Assembly: GCA_014189435.1 (NCBI GenBank)
Contig: CP050294.1
Location: 248,001-312,000, forward strand
Direction: 5' to 3'
Origin: Mesorhizobium loti
Lineage (GTDB): Bacteria > Pseudomonadota > Alphaproteobacteria > Rhizobiales > Rhizobiaceae
DNA length: 64,000 nucleotides
Of the stretch, positions 1 to 8,352 are shown one piece after another; positions within the stretch are counted from its first letter, which is position 1, and every line of letters begins with the position of its first letter. The notes below the pieces were generated by a model. The model searched no databases. It worked only from the letters and a program-made list of their open reading frames with translations, and had not been told where the DNA came from. A program made the position numbers and the translations under genes.

Positions 1-36
1 TTCAACGAACGACCAAAACAACAAAGAGGTTAAGTC

Positions 37-786
37 ATGATTTCGTGGGCAACGGCGGCGCCGGCCGTGACAGCGGCGTTCCTGGCCTCATTGGTGGAGG
101 CGGTGGAAGCGCTGACCATTGTGCTGGCGGTCGGCACCGTGCGCGGCTGGCGGCCGGCCCTGACCGGCACCGGGGCCGGTCTGGCCTTGCTGGCACTGCT
201 GGTGCTGGCTCTCGGGCCGCTGCTTGACCGGGTGCCACTGCACGCGCTGCAACTGGTCATCGGCATATTGCTGCTGCTGTTCGGCCTGCGGTGGTTGCGC
301 AAGGCGATCCTGCGCTCGGCCGGCATCATCGCGCTGCATGACGAAACCAAGGCGTTCGCCAAGGAAGAGGCCAGCCTGCGGGCGGCCGAAGGCCAGCACG
401 CAACGCAACTCGACTGGATAGCAGGTATCACCGCGTTCAAGGCGGTGGTGCTGGAAGGGCTGGAAGTCGTGTTCATCGTCATCGCGGTGGGCGCGGGCAG
501 GGGGCTGCTGGTTCCCGCTTCCATGGGCGCGCTGGCCGCCTGCCTGGTCGTGCTGTTGCTCGGCATCATCATCCACCGACCACTGGCCCGCGTCCCCGAA
601 AACCTGCTCAAGTTCGGCGTCGGCATCATGCTCTCGGCCTTCGGCGTGTTCTGGACCGGGGAGGGGCTCGGCGTTGACTGGCCAGGGCAGGATCTCGCCA
701 TCGTGGCGTTTGTCGCGGTGTTCCTGCTGGTCGGCCTGGTGACGGTCAGCTTGTCCGTGCGTAAGGCTGTGGAGGTCACGCCATGA
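37..786 (+). CDS. COG4280-type polytopic membrane protein (FTR1-like ExxE motifs)
   Basis: This 249-residue protein is almost entirely hydrophobic helices with one charged loop near residues 100-125. Two helices carry the same acidic motif, EAVE at residues 21-24 and EGLE at 140-143, so the protein is an internal duplication. The motif recalls the REGLE helix of FTR1 iron permeases and fits uncharacterised family COG4280. An AGAGG ribosome-binding site lies just before the ATG. The stop overlaps the next gene's ATG by 4 bases, and the downstream genes encode a CDF transporter and an ArsB-like pump, so metal or metalloid transport is likely. The substrate is unknown. Confidence 0.8.
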   Translation: MISWATAAPAVTAAFLASLVEAVEALTIVLAVGTVRGWRPALTGTGAGLALLALLVLALGPLLDRVPLHALQLVIGILLLLFGLRWLRKAILRSAGIIALHDETKAFAKEEASLRAAEGQHATQLDWIAGITAFKAVVLEGLEVVFIVIAVGAGRGLLVPASMGALAACLVVLLLGIIIHRPLARVPENLLKFGVGIMLSAFGVFWTGEGLGVDWPGQDLAIVAFVAVFLLVGLVTVSLSVRKAVEVTP

Positions 787-982
787 ACGTCGTTTCACTC
801 ATTCTGCGCGAGCTGTTCGGTCTGTTCGTCGACGACGAATTCCTGGCCCTGGCAGTGCTGGCGGTGGTCGCCATCTGCGGGCTGCTCGTCTGGCTCGCCG
901 TGCCGCAGTTGCTGGCGGCCTGCTGCTGGTCGGATGTGTTGCCGTGGTCATGTCCAGCGCGCTGAAAGCCAGCCGGAAATGA
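783..982 (+). pseudogene. Small membrane protein, frameshifted (one G lost near 917-919)
   Basis: As given, the frame reads 60 residues and stops at 965. The first 46 residues form a clean hydrophobic helix, then the sequence becomes unnatural (AACCWSDVLPW). Restoring one G in the GG of GCGGCC near 917-919 gives a hydrophobic helix (GLLLVGCVAVVMSSALK) and a stop at 980-982 that overlaps the ATG of the next gene as ATGA. That fits the overlaps in the rest of the operon, so I infer an intact gene of about 66 residues with a one-base error. Its function is unknown, but it is translationally coupled to the COG4280 protein. Confidence 0.65.
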
Positions 983-1581
983 CCTCGCCGTCCACGACCA
1001 CGGACGCGGCCCTGCGCCGCATCGTCCTCATCGTCGCGCTGCTCAACCTCGGCTATTTCGGCATCGAGTTTGTGGTGGCGCTGGCGATCGGCTCGGTGTC
1101 GCTGTTCGCCGACAGCGTCGACTTCCTCGAAGATGCCTCGGTGAACCTGTTGATCGTGCTGGCGCTGGGCTGGTCGCTGCGCGCGCGGGCGCGCCTCGGC
1201 ATGGCGCTGGCACTCATCCTACTGGTGCCGGGCCTGGCGACCCTCTGGACCGCCTGGGAAAAGTTCAACGTCCCGGTGCCGCCGCAACCGCTGGCATTGG
1301 GCCTGGCCGGCCTCGGCGCCCTCGCGGTCAACCTGTCCTGCGCCTACATGATCGCCGCCTACCGCCACCACAGAGGCAGCCTGACCAAGGCAGCCTTCCT
1401 GTCGGCGCGCAATGACGCGTTCGCCAACGTCGCCATCATCGCGGCCGGGCTGGTCACGGCGTTCCTGTGGCGGACGGCCTGGCCGGATTTGCTGGTGGGA
1501 TTGGGGATTGCCGCGATGAACGCGGACGCGGCGCGGGAGGTCTGGACGGCGGCGCGGGAAGAGCACCAGGCCAGTGCATAA
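979..1581 (+). CDS. Cation diffusion facilitator-type transporter, short, no C-terminal domain
   Basis: This 200-residue protein has about six membrane helices and the CDF signature region ADSVDFLEDASVN at residues 44-56. The usual HxxxD metal site reads DxxxD here (Asp48, Asp52). The second site, near SARNDAFANV, also lacks its usual His. The cytoplasmic C-terminal domain typical of ZitB/FieF proteins is absent. I chose the ATG at 979 because it overlaps the corrected upstream stop as ATGA; the longer frame from 934 begins with non-hydrophobic residues unlike the family. The metal is uncertain because the ligand set is not the canonical zinc one. Confidence 0.75.
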   Translation: MTSPSTTTDAALRRIVLIVALLNLGYFGIEFVVALAIGSVSLFADSVDFLEDASVNLLIVLALGWSLRARARLGMALALILLVPGLATLWTAWEKFNVPVPPQPLALGLAGLGALAVNLSCAYMIAAYRHHRGSLTKAAFLSARNDAFANVAIIAAGLVTAFLWRTAWPDLLVGLGIAAMNADAAREVWTAAREEHQASA

Positions 1582-1589
1582 AGCACGCC

Positions 1590-2848
1590 ATGGTGATGTC
1601 GCAGACGCATATCCTGACCTGGCTCATCGCGGCGGTCGCCACCGCCGGCGTCATCCTGCGGCCGTTCCACTGGCCGGAATTCATCTGGGCGGTCGCCGGC
1701 GCCGTGCTGCTCGTCGCCATCGGCCTGCTCGCCCCGGCCGACGCGCTGGCCGGAATCGGCAAGGGCACCGATGTCTACCTGTTCCTCATCGGCATGATGC
1801 TGCTCGCCGAGGTCGCGCGCCAGGAGCACCTGTTTGACTGGCTAGCCGCCGTCGCCACGCGCCGGGCGAAGGGCTCCGCCACCAAACTGTTCCTGCTGGT
1901 CTACGCGGTCGGCACGGTGGTCACGGTGTTCCTCTCCAACGACGCCACCGCCGTGGTGCTGACCCCCGCCGTCGCCGCCGCCGTCAAGACCGCCAAGCCG
2001 ACCAGCCGCTGCCCTATCTCTTGATCTGCGCGTTCATCGCCAACGCGGCGTCCTTCGTGCTGCCGATCTCCAACCCCGCCAACCTCGTCATCTACGGCAA
2101 CCACATGCCGCCCTTGCTGGAATGGCTGCCGCGTTACGGGCTGGCCTCGGTGGTGTCGATCGTCGTCACCTATGCCGTGCTCTACTGGACCCAGCGCCAA
2201 GCGCTTACTCAGAAAATCACCGGCGACGTCTCGGTCCCGAAACTCTCCGGCGCCGGAAAGACGGCGGCGATCGGCATCGCCGCCACGGCCGTCGTGCTAC
2301 TCGTCGCCTCGGCGTTCGGCGTCCAGCTCGGCCTTCCCACTGCCGCTGCCGGCATTGTCACGGCTGTGGTGGTCCTGGTCCGCGAACGCAAAGCCCCTTG
2401 GGATACGGTGAAAGGCGTCTCGTGGGGCGTCCTGCCGCTGGTCGCCGGCCTGTTCGTGCTGGTCGAGGCCCTCGACAAGACCGGCCTTGTCGGCCTGGTC
2501 AGCGGCGAGTTGCAGCAAGGCGCCGAACGGGCGGCCGGGTGGACGGCATGGGTCGCCGGCGTGGCGGTCGCCCTCGGCTGCAACCTGATGAACAATTTGC
2601 CGGCCGGGCTGATTGCTGGTCACGCGGTGCAGGCCGCCCACGTGCCGGACCAGGTCGTCCGCGCCGTGCTGATCGGTGTGGATCTCGGGCCCAACCTGTC
2701 GGTTACCGGCTCGCTGGCCACGATCCTGTGGCTCACCGCGCTCCGCCGCGAAGGCCTCACGGTCGGCGGCTGGACGTTCCTGAGGCTCGGCGTTCTAGTC
2801 ATGCCGCCCGCCCTGCTCGGCGCAATTGCGGTAACGTGGATAATCTGA
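1590..2848 (+). pseudogene. arsB: ArsB/NhaD-type arsenite efflux pump, frameshifted at about 1997
   Basis: Two frames make one ArsB-like transporter. The N-terminal part (1590-2024) starts MVMSQTHILTW and contains FLSNDATAVVLTP. The C-terminal part has FVLPISNPANLVIYG and GCNLMNNLPAGLI, the paired Asn-rich re-entrant motifs of ArsB/NhaD proteins. At 1995-2000 the sequence AAGCCGAC reads correctly as Lys-Ala-Asp only if one G is restored (AAGGCCGAC). The corrected protein has about 419 residues and about 11 helices. It follows the CDF gene after 8 bases. No ArsR, ArsC or ArsH gene lies in the window, so arsenite as substrate is a family inference. Confidence 0.75.
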
Positions 2849-2874
2849 ATTGGGAAGGGGGTGCCTTGGTCTTG

Positions 2875-2888
2875 GGTCTATATAGACC
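2875..2888. terminator. Palindrome between convergent genes
   Basis: GGTCTATATAGACC is a perfect 14-base palindrome between the arsB-like stop and the convergent ABC ATPase stop. It could act as a bidirectional terminator stem or a protein-binding site. There is no clear U-run, so the terminator call is weak. Confidence 0.3.
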
Positions 2889-3931
2889 TATGCGACCAGC
2901 ACCACACACCGGTCCGGCGGCAGCGAAAAGGTAAGCGAGGCCCCAACCGGCGGCGCTTCGGGCCAGTCGAGCCGCACGCGCTGCGGCCCCAGATCGACCG
3001 CCAGCCGCCAGCATCGGCCCTGGAAGGCGCTCGACAGAACCCTGCCTTGCAGGCGGTTGTCCGGATAGGCGTCGGCCGGACGCGCATCCTCGGGGCGAAT
3101 GACCAGCATGCCGGCACCGGAGCGGGCGCCCGGCGTGCGCACCGTTTCGGCGTCGCTGTCGGCGATCTTGAACAATTCGTCACGGACCTGCCCGCGGACG
3201 ATCGAAAAGCCGCCGATGAAGCTGGCGACGAAGGAATCGGCGGGTGCTTCGTAGATTGCCCGTGGCGTGTCGAACTGGACGATCTCGCCGGCTCGCATGA
3301 TGGCGATGCGGTCGGAGACGGCCATCGCCTCCGCCTGGTCGTGCGTCACATAGACGACGGTGATGGCTTCGCGGCGCACCAGCTCCATCATCTCGATGCG
3401 CATGTCCTCGCGCAGTGCCGCGTCGAGATTGCTCAGCGGCTCGTCGAACAGCATCAGCGCTGGCCGGGCGGCAAGGCAACGCGCGATGGCGACGCGCTGC
3501 TGCTGGCCACCGGACAATTCCGTCGGATAGCGATCCCGGTAGGGGGCAAGACGGGTGACGTCGAGCGCATGGTTCAGCCGCTGGGCGATCTCGTGATCCG
3601 AAAGCCGCTGTGCCTTGAGCCCGAAGGCCAAATTGTTGGCGACCGTCATGTGCGGCCACAGCGCATAGTCCTGGAAGACCATGCCGATCCGTCGCTTTTC
3701 GGGCGGTATTACCGACTTTTCGCTCCACACGACACGTCCGTCCAACGTGATCGACCCTTTTTCGGGCTCGACCAGCCCGGCAATGATGCGCAGCAGCGTG
3801 GTCTTGCCGGAGCCGCTGGCGCCGAGAAGGGATACCACCTCGCCAGCGTCGATCTTGAGATCGAGGTTGGTCAGGACGGCGCGGCCACCGAGCGACTTGC
3901 AAATGCCGGCGCAATGCAGGGAAGCGGTCAT
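2888..3931 (-). CDS. ABC importer ATP-binding protein, FbpC/PotA-like
   Basis: This 347-residue ATPase has a Walker A motif GASGSGKTT (residues 37-45), the signature LSGGQQQR, Walker B LMLFDEP, an H-loop THD, and a C-terminal TOBE-like domain from about residue 240, as in iron(III), spermidine and 2-aminoethylphosphonate importers. Its ATG overlaps the permease stop by 4 bases, so the two are translationally coupled. It should power uptake by the fused permease and the binding protein upstream. The substrate cannot be read from sequence; Fe(III) or a phosphonate are the main alternatives. Confidence 0.88.
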   Translation of the reverse strand: MTASLHCAGICKSLGGRAVLTNLDLKIDAGEVVSLLGASGSGKTTLLRIIAGLVEPEKGSITLDGRVVWSEKSVIPPEKRRIGMVFQDYALWPHMTVANNLAFGLKAQRLSDHEIAQRLNHALDVTRLAPYRDRYPTELSGGQQQRVAIARCLAARPALMLFDEPLSNLDAALREDMRIEMMELVRREAITVVYVTHDQAEAMAVSDRIAIMRAGEIVQFDTPRAIYEAPADSFVASFIGGFSIVRGQVRDELFKIADSDAETVRTPGARSGAGMLVIRPEDARPADAYPDNRLQGRVLSSAFQGRCWRLAVDLGPQRVRLDWPEAPPVGASLTFSLPPDRCVVLVA

Positions 3932-5757
3932 GACAAGGTTCCCGCTGTGGCGGTGGAACTGCTACCGGCATCAACATGCCCGGCACTTCGGCGCGGTTTG
4001 ACGAACCGCTGAAGCGGATACCAGACTACGGCCGCGCCTATACCCGCGGCCGCCATGGCGACCAGCGCGATGGCCGATGCCAGTCCGTCCCGGTCATGGC
4101 TGAACAGTTTCAGGATAAGCGTCGGCGCTGGTGGGCCGCTTTGGGGAATGAGCATCTGCGAGATCGGCAGTTCGAACACGGTGCGGATGAACGTCAACAG
4201 GAAGGCCGTCACCACACTCAGCAGGATCAGCGGTAAGGTGATCGCCAGCAATCGCCGGATTGTCCCGACGCCCTGCAGGCGCGCTGCGTCCGTCAGGCTC
4301 GGCGCCAGCTGGCCGATGGCCGAAAGGATCACCACCAGGCAATAGGGAAGGGCCGCCGCGACATAGCCCATGACCAGCAGCGAGCCATCGCCATAATGCG
4401 GAAACGGCCAGTCACGGAAACCCGGCAGGCGATTCCAGACGAGGATGTAGCCGAAGCCGAGCACGATGCCCGGTATCGCCACCGCGCCCAGCGACAGGCC
4501 GACGACCGCGGTGCGCAGGACCGGGCTCGCACGGTCGAGCTGTGCCGACAACAGCAGGGCAAGCGCGCTGGCGATGACCGCCGCCAGCCCGGCATAGCCG
4601 AGGCTGCGCAGCAGACCGTCATTGGCCGCCGTGTTCGGGCTAAGCGCGGCCACCACATTGACCGTGGTGACATTGCTCCAGATCAGGCCATGGCCCAGCG
4701 TTTGCGTCAGCGCGCGCGCCGCGATCGCGGCGAGCGGCAGGGCGAGCGCCAGGAAGGCAATGGCAAGCGCCGCCGCCATGGTGAGCCAGCGCCATGTGCC
4801 GAGATTGTAGAGCCGGGCCGGCCTGGCGCGGCCCGAAATCAGGCGCGGGTCGGCGCGGCGACGCAACAGCCGGTCGGCCACGACGACGAGCAGGACAAGA
4901 CCGAGCAGGACGAGAGCCTGGGCGCCGGCAGCGGGAAAGTCGACGGGATAGTCGCTGGCGGCCGCGTAAATGCCGTAGGTCAGGACACCGAAATTCGACA
5001 TTCTGGCAATGGTCGAGGCAAGGCCGAAATCGGACAGCACCTCGGCGAAGGTGGCGATGAAACTCAGGGCGATAGCTGGCGCCAGCAAGGGGCCGTTGAT
5101 GCGCAGCCAGATCCTCAGCGGCCTAGCGCCGGAAAGCCGCGCGGCATCTTCCAGCTCGCAGCCCAGTCCGGCCAGCGCGCTGCCGGTGATAAAGGCCGCC
5201 AGCGGGAACAGGCTGAGCGTATGGACGAACACCAGGCCGGCCAGCCCAAAAAACGACGCGCCCAGCCAGGACGGCAGCAAGCCGAACTGCGCAAGATAGC
5301 CGCCGGGCGACATCAGCAGCACCCAGGCGAGTGCCTTCAGGTAGGACGGCGTCAGGAAAACCAGCCACGGCACCGCGGAAATCGTTGTTCGCAGGGGAAT
5401 GTCGCAGCGCTGGACGAGGATCGCGAAAGCGCCGCCCAAAGCCGTCGTGGTGAAGGCGACGAGCATGCCGAGTTCGAGCGAATGCAGAACCGATCCGGCG
5501 ACAGAGGGCGAGCTGAAAACACGCGCCAGGGGCTCGAGGCTCAAGGCGTTGCTGGCCCCTTGCGCGGCGAACAGGCCAGGTATGACCGCCTGGACCAGCA
5601 CCAAGGCAAGCGGCAACCCGATCAGCAGGGCAAAGACGGCGTAGATGGCAAGCGGTCCGCCACAGCGGACGAGCGCCGGCAGGCCGCCTAGCGGCAGCTT
5701 TCCGGCGCCGGCGCCGCGGACCAAAGCCGCGGCGCCGGTATGCTGGAGGATCGTCAT
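3928..5757 (-). CDS. ABC importer permease, fused FbpB-type double permease
   Basis: This 609-residue inner-membrane protein consists of two homologous halves of about six helices each, each carrying an EAA-type loop (CELEDAARLSGARPLRIW in the first, LAPSLTDAARLQGVG in the second). This is the FbpB/ThiP arrangement, where one gene encodes the whole permease dimer. It starts 31 bases after the binding-protein stop and overlaps the ATPase start, so binding protein, permease and ATPase form an operon read leftwards. Confidence 0.9.
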   Translation of the reverse strand: MTILQHTGAAALVRGAGAGKLPLGGLPALVRCGGPLAIYAVFALLIGLPLALVLVQAVIPGLFAAQGASNALSLEPLARVFSSPSVAGSVLHSLELGMLVAFTTTALGGAFAILVQRCDIPLRTTISAVPWLVFLTPSYLKALAWVLLMSPGGYLAQFGLLPSWLGASFFGLAGLVFVHTLSLFPLAAFITGSALAGLGCELEDAARLSGARPLRIWLRINGPLLAPAIALSFIATFAEVLSDFGLASTIARMSNFGVLTYGIYAAASDYPVDFPAAGAQALVLLGLVLLVVVADRLLRRRADPRLISGRARPARLYNLGTWRWLTMAAALAIAFLALALPLAAIAARALTQTLGHGLIWSNVTTVNVVAALSPNTAANDGLLRSLGYAGLAAVIASALALLLSAQLDRASPVLRTAVVGLSLGAVAIPGIVLGFGYILVWNRLPGFRDWPFPHYGDGSLLVMGYVAAALPYCLVVILSAIGQLAPSLTDAARLQGVGTIRRLLAITLPLILLSVVTAFLLTFIRTVFELPISQMLIPQSGPPAPTLILKLFSHDRDGLASAIALVAMAAAGIGAAVVWYPLQRFVKPRRSAGHVDAGSSSTATAGTLS

Positions 5758-5788
5758 TGCCAGGACAGCCTGGGATCAAACAGCCGGA

Positions 5789-6792
5789 TCACCGGACGAA
5801 ATTGTCCTTGTACCACTGCTTCCACTCAGTCTCGTGGGCGGAGGCTGCGGCGTCGTCAAGATGCGTGTAGGTAATGTTGGTTTCGCGGCCGGGCTTGGCG
5901 TTGATGCCCTTGATGATCGGGATGTAGAAGAAGTCCGTGTCGTCGCCGTTCTGCATGGCGGCCTGGCCTTCGGCGCTGGTAACGAAATCGATGAATTTCT
6001 GCGCCGCGTCCATGTGCTGGGTATTGGCGCTGATGCCGAGGCCTTGCGGCAGCGATACCGAACCTTCGCTCGGATAGACCGCGACGACGGGTTCGCCGGC
6101 AGCGATCTTCGAAAAGATGGCGCTGTCCTGGTTGATGCCGACCGAGGCATCGCCTGTCAGCACGGCCTTGTTCACCTTGCCTCCGCTCGACAGGCCCGAC
6201 AGCGTCTTGTTGGTCAGGGTTTTGGCCAACAGAGCCTTGCCGGCATCGAGACCGTTGGTCTGGAAGAAGCCGGCCAGCCATTGATAGGCAGGGCCTGACA
6301 GATTGGGATCCTTGGCCGCGACGCTGCCGGGGAAGGACTGAAGATCGGCCCAGGACTTGGGCATCTTGTCGGCCGGCACCTTCTTGGTGTTGACCTCGAT
6401 GGCAGTGGTGCTGGTGCCAGTCGGCAGGAAGGCGCGGCTTTGCGGGATCAGCGACTTGCCGAGATCGGTGAAGGCCACCTTGTCGTAGGCTGCGGTGGGA
6501 CGGCCTGCAGCACATGGTCGGCCGCCATGCGCTCCATGACGGCGGAGCCATCGAGCCAGACGATGTCGAATTGCGGGTTGTCGCCTTCCGCGGCGATCTT
6601 GCCCAGCGTCTCGCCGGTGCTACCGGGCTCGACGACGTCGACGGTGAGCCCGGTCTTGGCCTGGAACGCCTTTGCCACTGGGCCGGCGAAATCGAGCGCG
6701 TCGTAGAGCACCAGGTCGGATGCCGAAGCAGGCGCTGCCAGGGAAAGCGCGCTCAAGCCAATAGCAAGGCAGAATGTCGTACGGATTTTCAT
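5789..6792 (-). pseudogene. AfuA/FbpA-type periplasmic binding protein, frameshifted at 6497-6499
   Basis: The protein is split over two frames. The N-terminal part has a signal peptide (MKIRTTFCLAIGLSALSL, cut after ASA) and the family start DLVLYDALDFAGPVAKAF. The C-terminal part continues from KVAFTDLGKSLIPQSRAF to DNFVR. Restoring one G in GGG at 6497-6499 joins them as HVLQAVPTAAYDKVAFTDLGK, giving about 334 residues, normal for the family. It would bind the substrate in the periplasm and deliver it to the fused permease downstream. I chose the ATG at 6792 because it directly begins the signal peptide. Both halves are well preserved, so a sequence error is more likely than decay. Confidence 0.8.
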
Positions 6793-6848
6793 CTTGTTCT
6801 CCAGTAGTTTATCAATGGGCACAACACTTCCCATCATATCATGCCAAT

Positions 6849-7790
6849 TTACTTTGAATGTTTTGTGTCATTTTCGCGAGTTATTCGTACTATTCTTGCG
6901 AACTCCTGTTTTGTCCACGCTTTATCAATTGAGCCACGCAGCGAGCTCAACCGTTCAAGACTGTCAAAGGCGGCTTCGCTGTTGCGCTTCGCCAGCCCGA
7001 TGATCATCGCCTCGATGAGAACGATCGTGCCGCCATGCATGGCCAGATGATCGGCTTTGCCGCGCGGAACCGGGAGCGTTTCCGCCACCTTGCCGGAAAC
7101 CAGCGAAGCCAGATTGTCGCTGATCAGCACGACCGGAACGCCGAGCTGCATGGCCTGTTCAAGGACGATCTCGACCTCTCGATAAAGCGGCGCGTAGGCC
7201 ATCATCAGCACGGCATCGCCCTTGCCAAGCCACAGCAAGCGGTCGGCGAGCGCAATTCCCGAGACCGACAGGGCGCTGGTCGGCAGGCCGATCCGGTTGA
7301 ATTGCAGGCTGGCATAGTCGGCCATGGCGCCTGACGGGCCGATGCCGAAGACATGGCGGCGACTGGCTCGTGCCAGAATGTCGACGCTGCGCTCGAAGGC
7401 GGCAGCCATCTCCGGACGCTTGAGTACGTCGAGTACGCTCTCATGGAGGTCGATCACGTGCCGCAACGCCCCGGCGCCGTCATCGCCGGCCTCCTTCAAG
7501 GTACGCGCCAGGCGCTTGCCGGGGGATGGCGTGCCAGTGAGATCCGACAGCAGCATCTGACGGAGCGCGGAGAGGCTTTCAAAACCAAGCGAACGCGCTG
7601 TTCGCACGACGGTCGCGTCGCTGGTGCCGGCCAGCTGGGCGATCTCGGCCGCCGAGCCCAGAAGCACCGACTGCTTCTGATCGACGAAGAACCGTGCCAT
7701 GCGCTGCTCGGCCGGCGGCAAGCTGTTAAGCGCGGCCTGGACTCGTGTATCGAAGGCAACCAGCGTCTCCGCTGGGGTATCGTGTGTCAT
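6849..7790 (-). CDS. RpiR-family transcriptional regulator (HTH plus SIS domain)
   Basis: This 313-residue protein has an N-terminal helix-turn-helix (residues about 20-80, EIAQLAGTSDATVVRTARSLGF) and a C-terminal SIS sugar-isomerase fold (HVFGIGPSGAMADYASLQFNRIG and VLMMAYAPLYREVEIVLEQA). I start it at the ATG at 7790; the open frame runs upstream but without HTH-family sequence. It lies just upstream of the importer operon on the same strand and is probably its regulator. SIS domains usually bind phosphosugars, but RpiR proteins next to AfuA-type importers also occur in phosphonate loci. Confidence 0.88.
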   Translation of the reverse strand: MTHDTPAETLVAFDTRVQAALNSLPPAEQRMARFFVDQKQSVLLGSAAEIAQLAGTSDATVVRTARSLGFESLSALRQMLLSDLTGTPSPGKRLARTLKEAGDDGAGALRHVIDLHESVLDVLKRPEMAAAFERSVDILARASRRHVFGIGPSGAMADYASLQFNRIGLPTSALSVSGIALADRLLWLGKGDAVLMMAYAPLYREVEIVLEQAMQLGVPVVLISDNLASLVSGKVAETLPVPRGKADHLAMHGGTIVLIEAMIIGLAKRNSEAAFDSLERLSSLRGSIDKAWTKQEFARIVRITRENDTKHSK

Positions 7791-7923
7791 TGTCGGGCGT
7801 TGTCCGGCACAGTTGTAGTGTCTGCTACCGGGCTGACTATCCGAAATGTCTGTTACACGATTGTGACAGTCAGACAGAGGAATCGGACTGGCTCTGCCAG
7901 CCCGATTCTTTGGTTTCGCGAGG

Positions 7924-8178
7924 CTACTTGGCCTGATGAATGCTCGATACCGACAGTTTTCCGGCCTTGGTGGTGTAGGTGACACTCACCTTCTCGCCGA
8001 CTTTCAACGTCTCGGCTTCAATGCCTTCCGGGAGGGTGAAGGTTTGCCCGTCGGACAGCGTGATTGAATCCCCATTCTTGTCGACGCTGGTGATCGTACC
8101 GGTGGTTGCCTTGGCAAACGCCCCGGTCGCCGATGCGACGGCGAGCAGCATTGCAGTCGCGATGACTGTTTTCTTCAT
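7924..8178 (-). CDS. DUF1344 small exported protein
   Basis: This 84-residue protein has a signal peptide (MKKTVIATAMLLAVASATGAFA) and a short beta-rich mature part (TGTITSVDKNGDSITLSDGQ and LKVGEKVSVTYTTKAGKLSVSSI), the DUF1344 pattern found widely in rhizobia. The ATG at 8178 is preceded by AAGGAAA. The function is unknown; the fold resembles small OB-like periplasmic proteins. It stands alone between the RpiR gene and the FtsX operon. Confidence 0.8.
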   Translation of the reverse strand: MKKTVIATAMLLAVASATGAFAKATTGTITSVDKNGDSITLSDGQTFTLPEGIEAETLKVGEKVSVTYTTKAGKLSVSSIHQAK

Positions 8179-8206
8179 GGTCGTTTCCTTTGTGTTGTCG
8201 GGACCT

Positions 8207-8224
8207 AAGGAGCCGCGGCTCCTT
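8207..8224. terminator. 18-base perfect palindrome downstream of the FtsX operon
   Basis: AAGGAGCCGCGGCTCCTT is a perfect palindrome upstream of the DUF1344 gene and downstream of the FtsX gene on the minus strand. A second, imperfect stem (GATCGGCTGCG with CGCAGTCCGATC) lies at 8235-8260. They may end the FtsX operon transcript. Neither has a strong U-run, so an operator role is also possible. Confidence 0.35.
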
Positions 8225-8352
8225 GGCCTCAAGCGATCGGCTGCGCCTCGCAGTCCGATCATGGCCTCTCTTCGGCGAGAGGAACACGATGAACCTATGT
8301 GATGGAGTTGTCAGGAAACTGTCCAACGGCTTACGATTCGGTAATTCGAGCG

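Noticed and set aside
4396..5691. Long plus-strand frame of 431 residues opposite the fused permease
   Set aside because: It is rich in Gln, Arg and Gly with no family likeness, and lies antisense to a clear permease; high-GC shadow frame.
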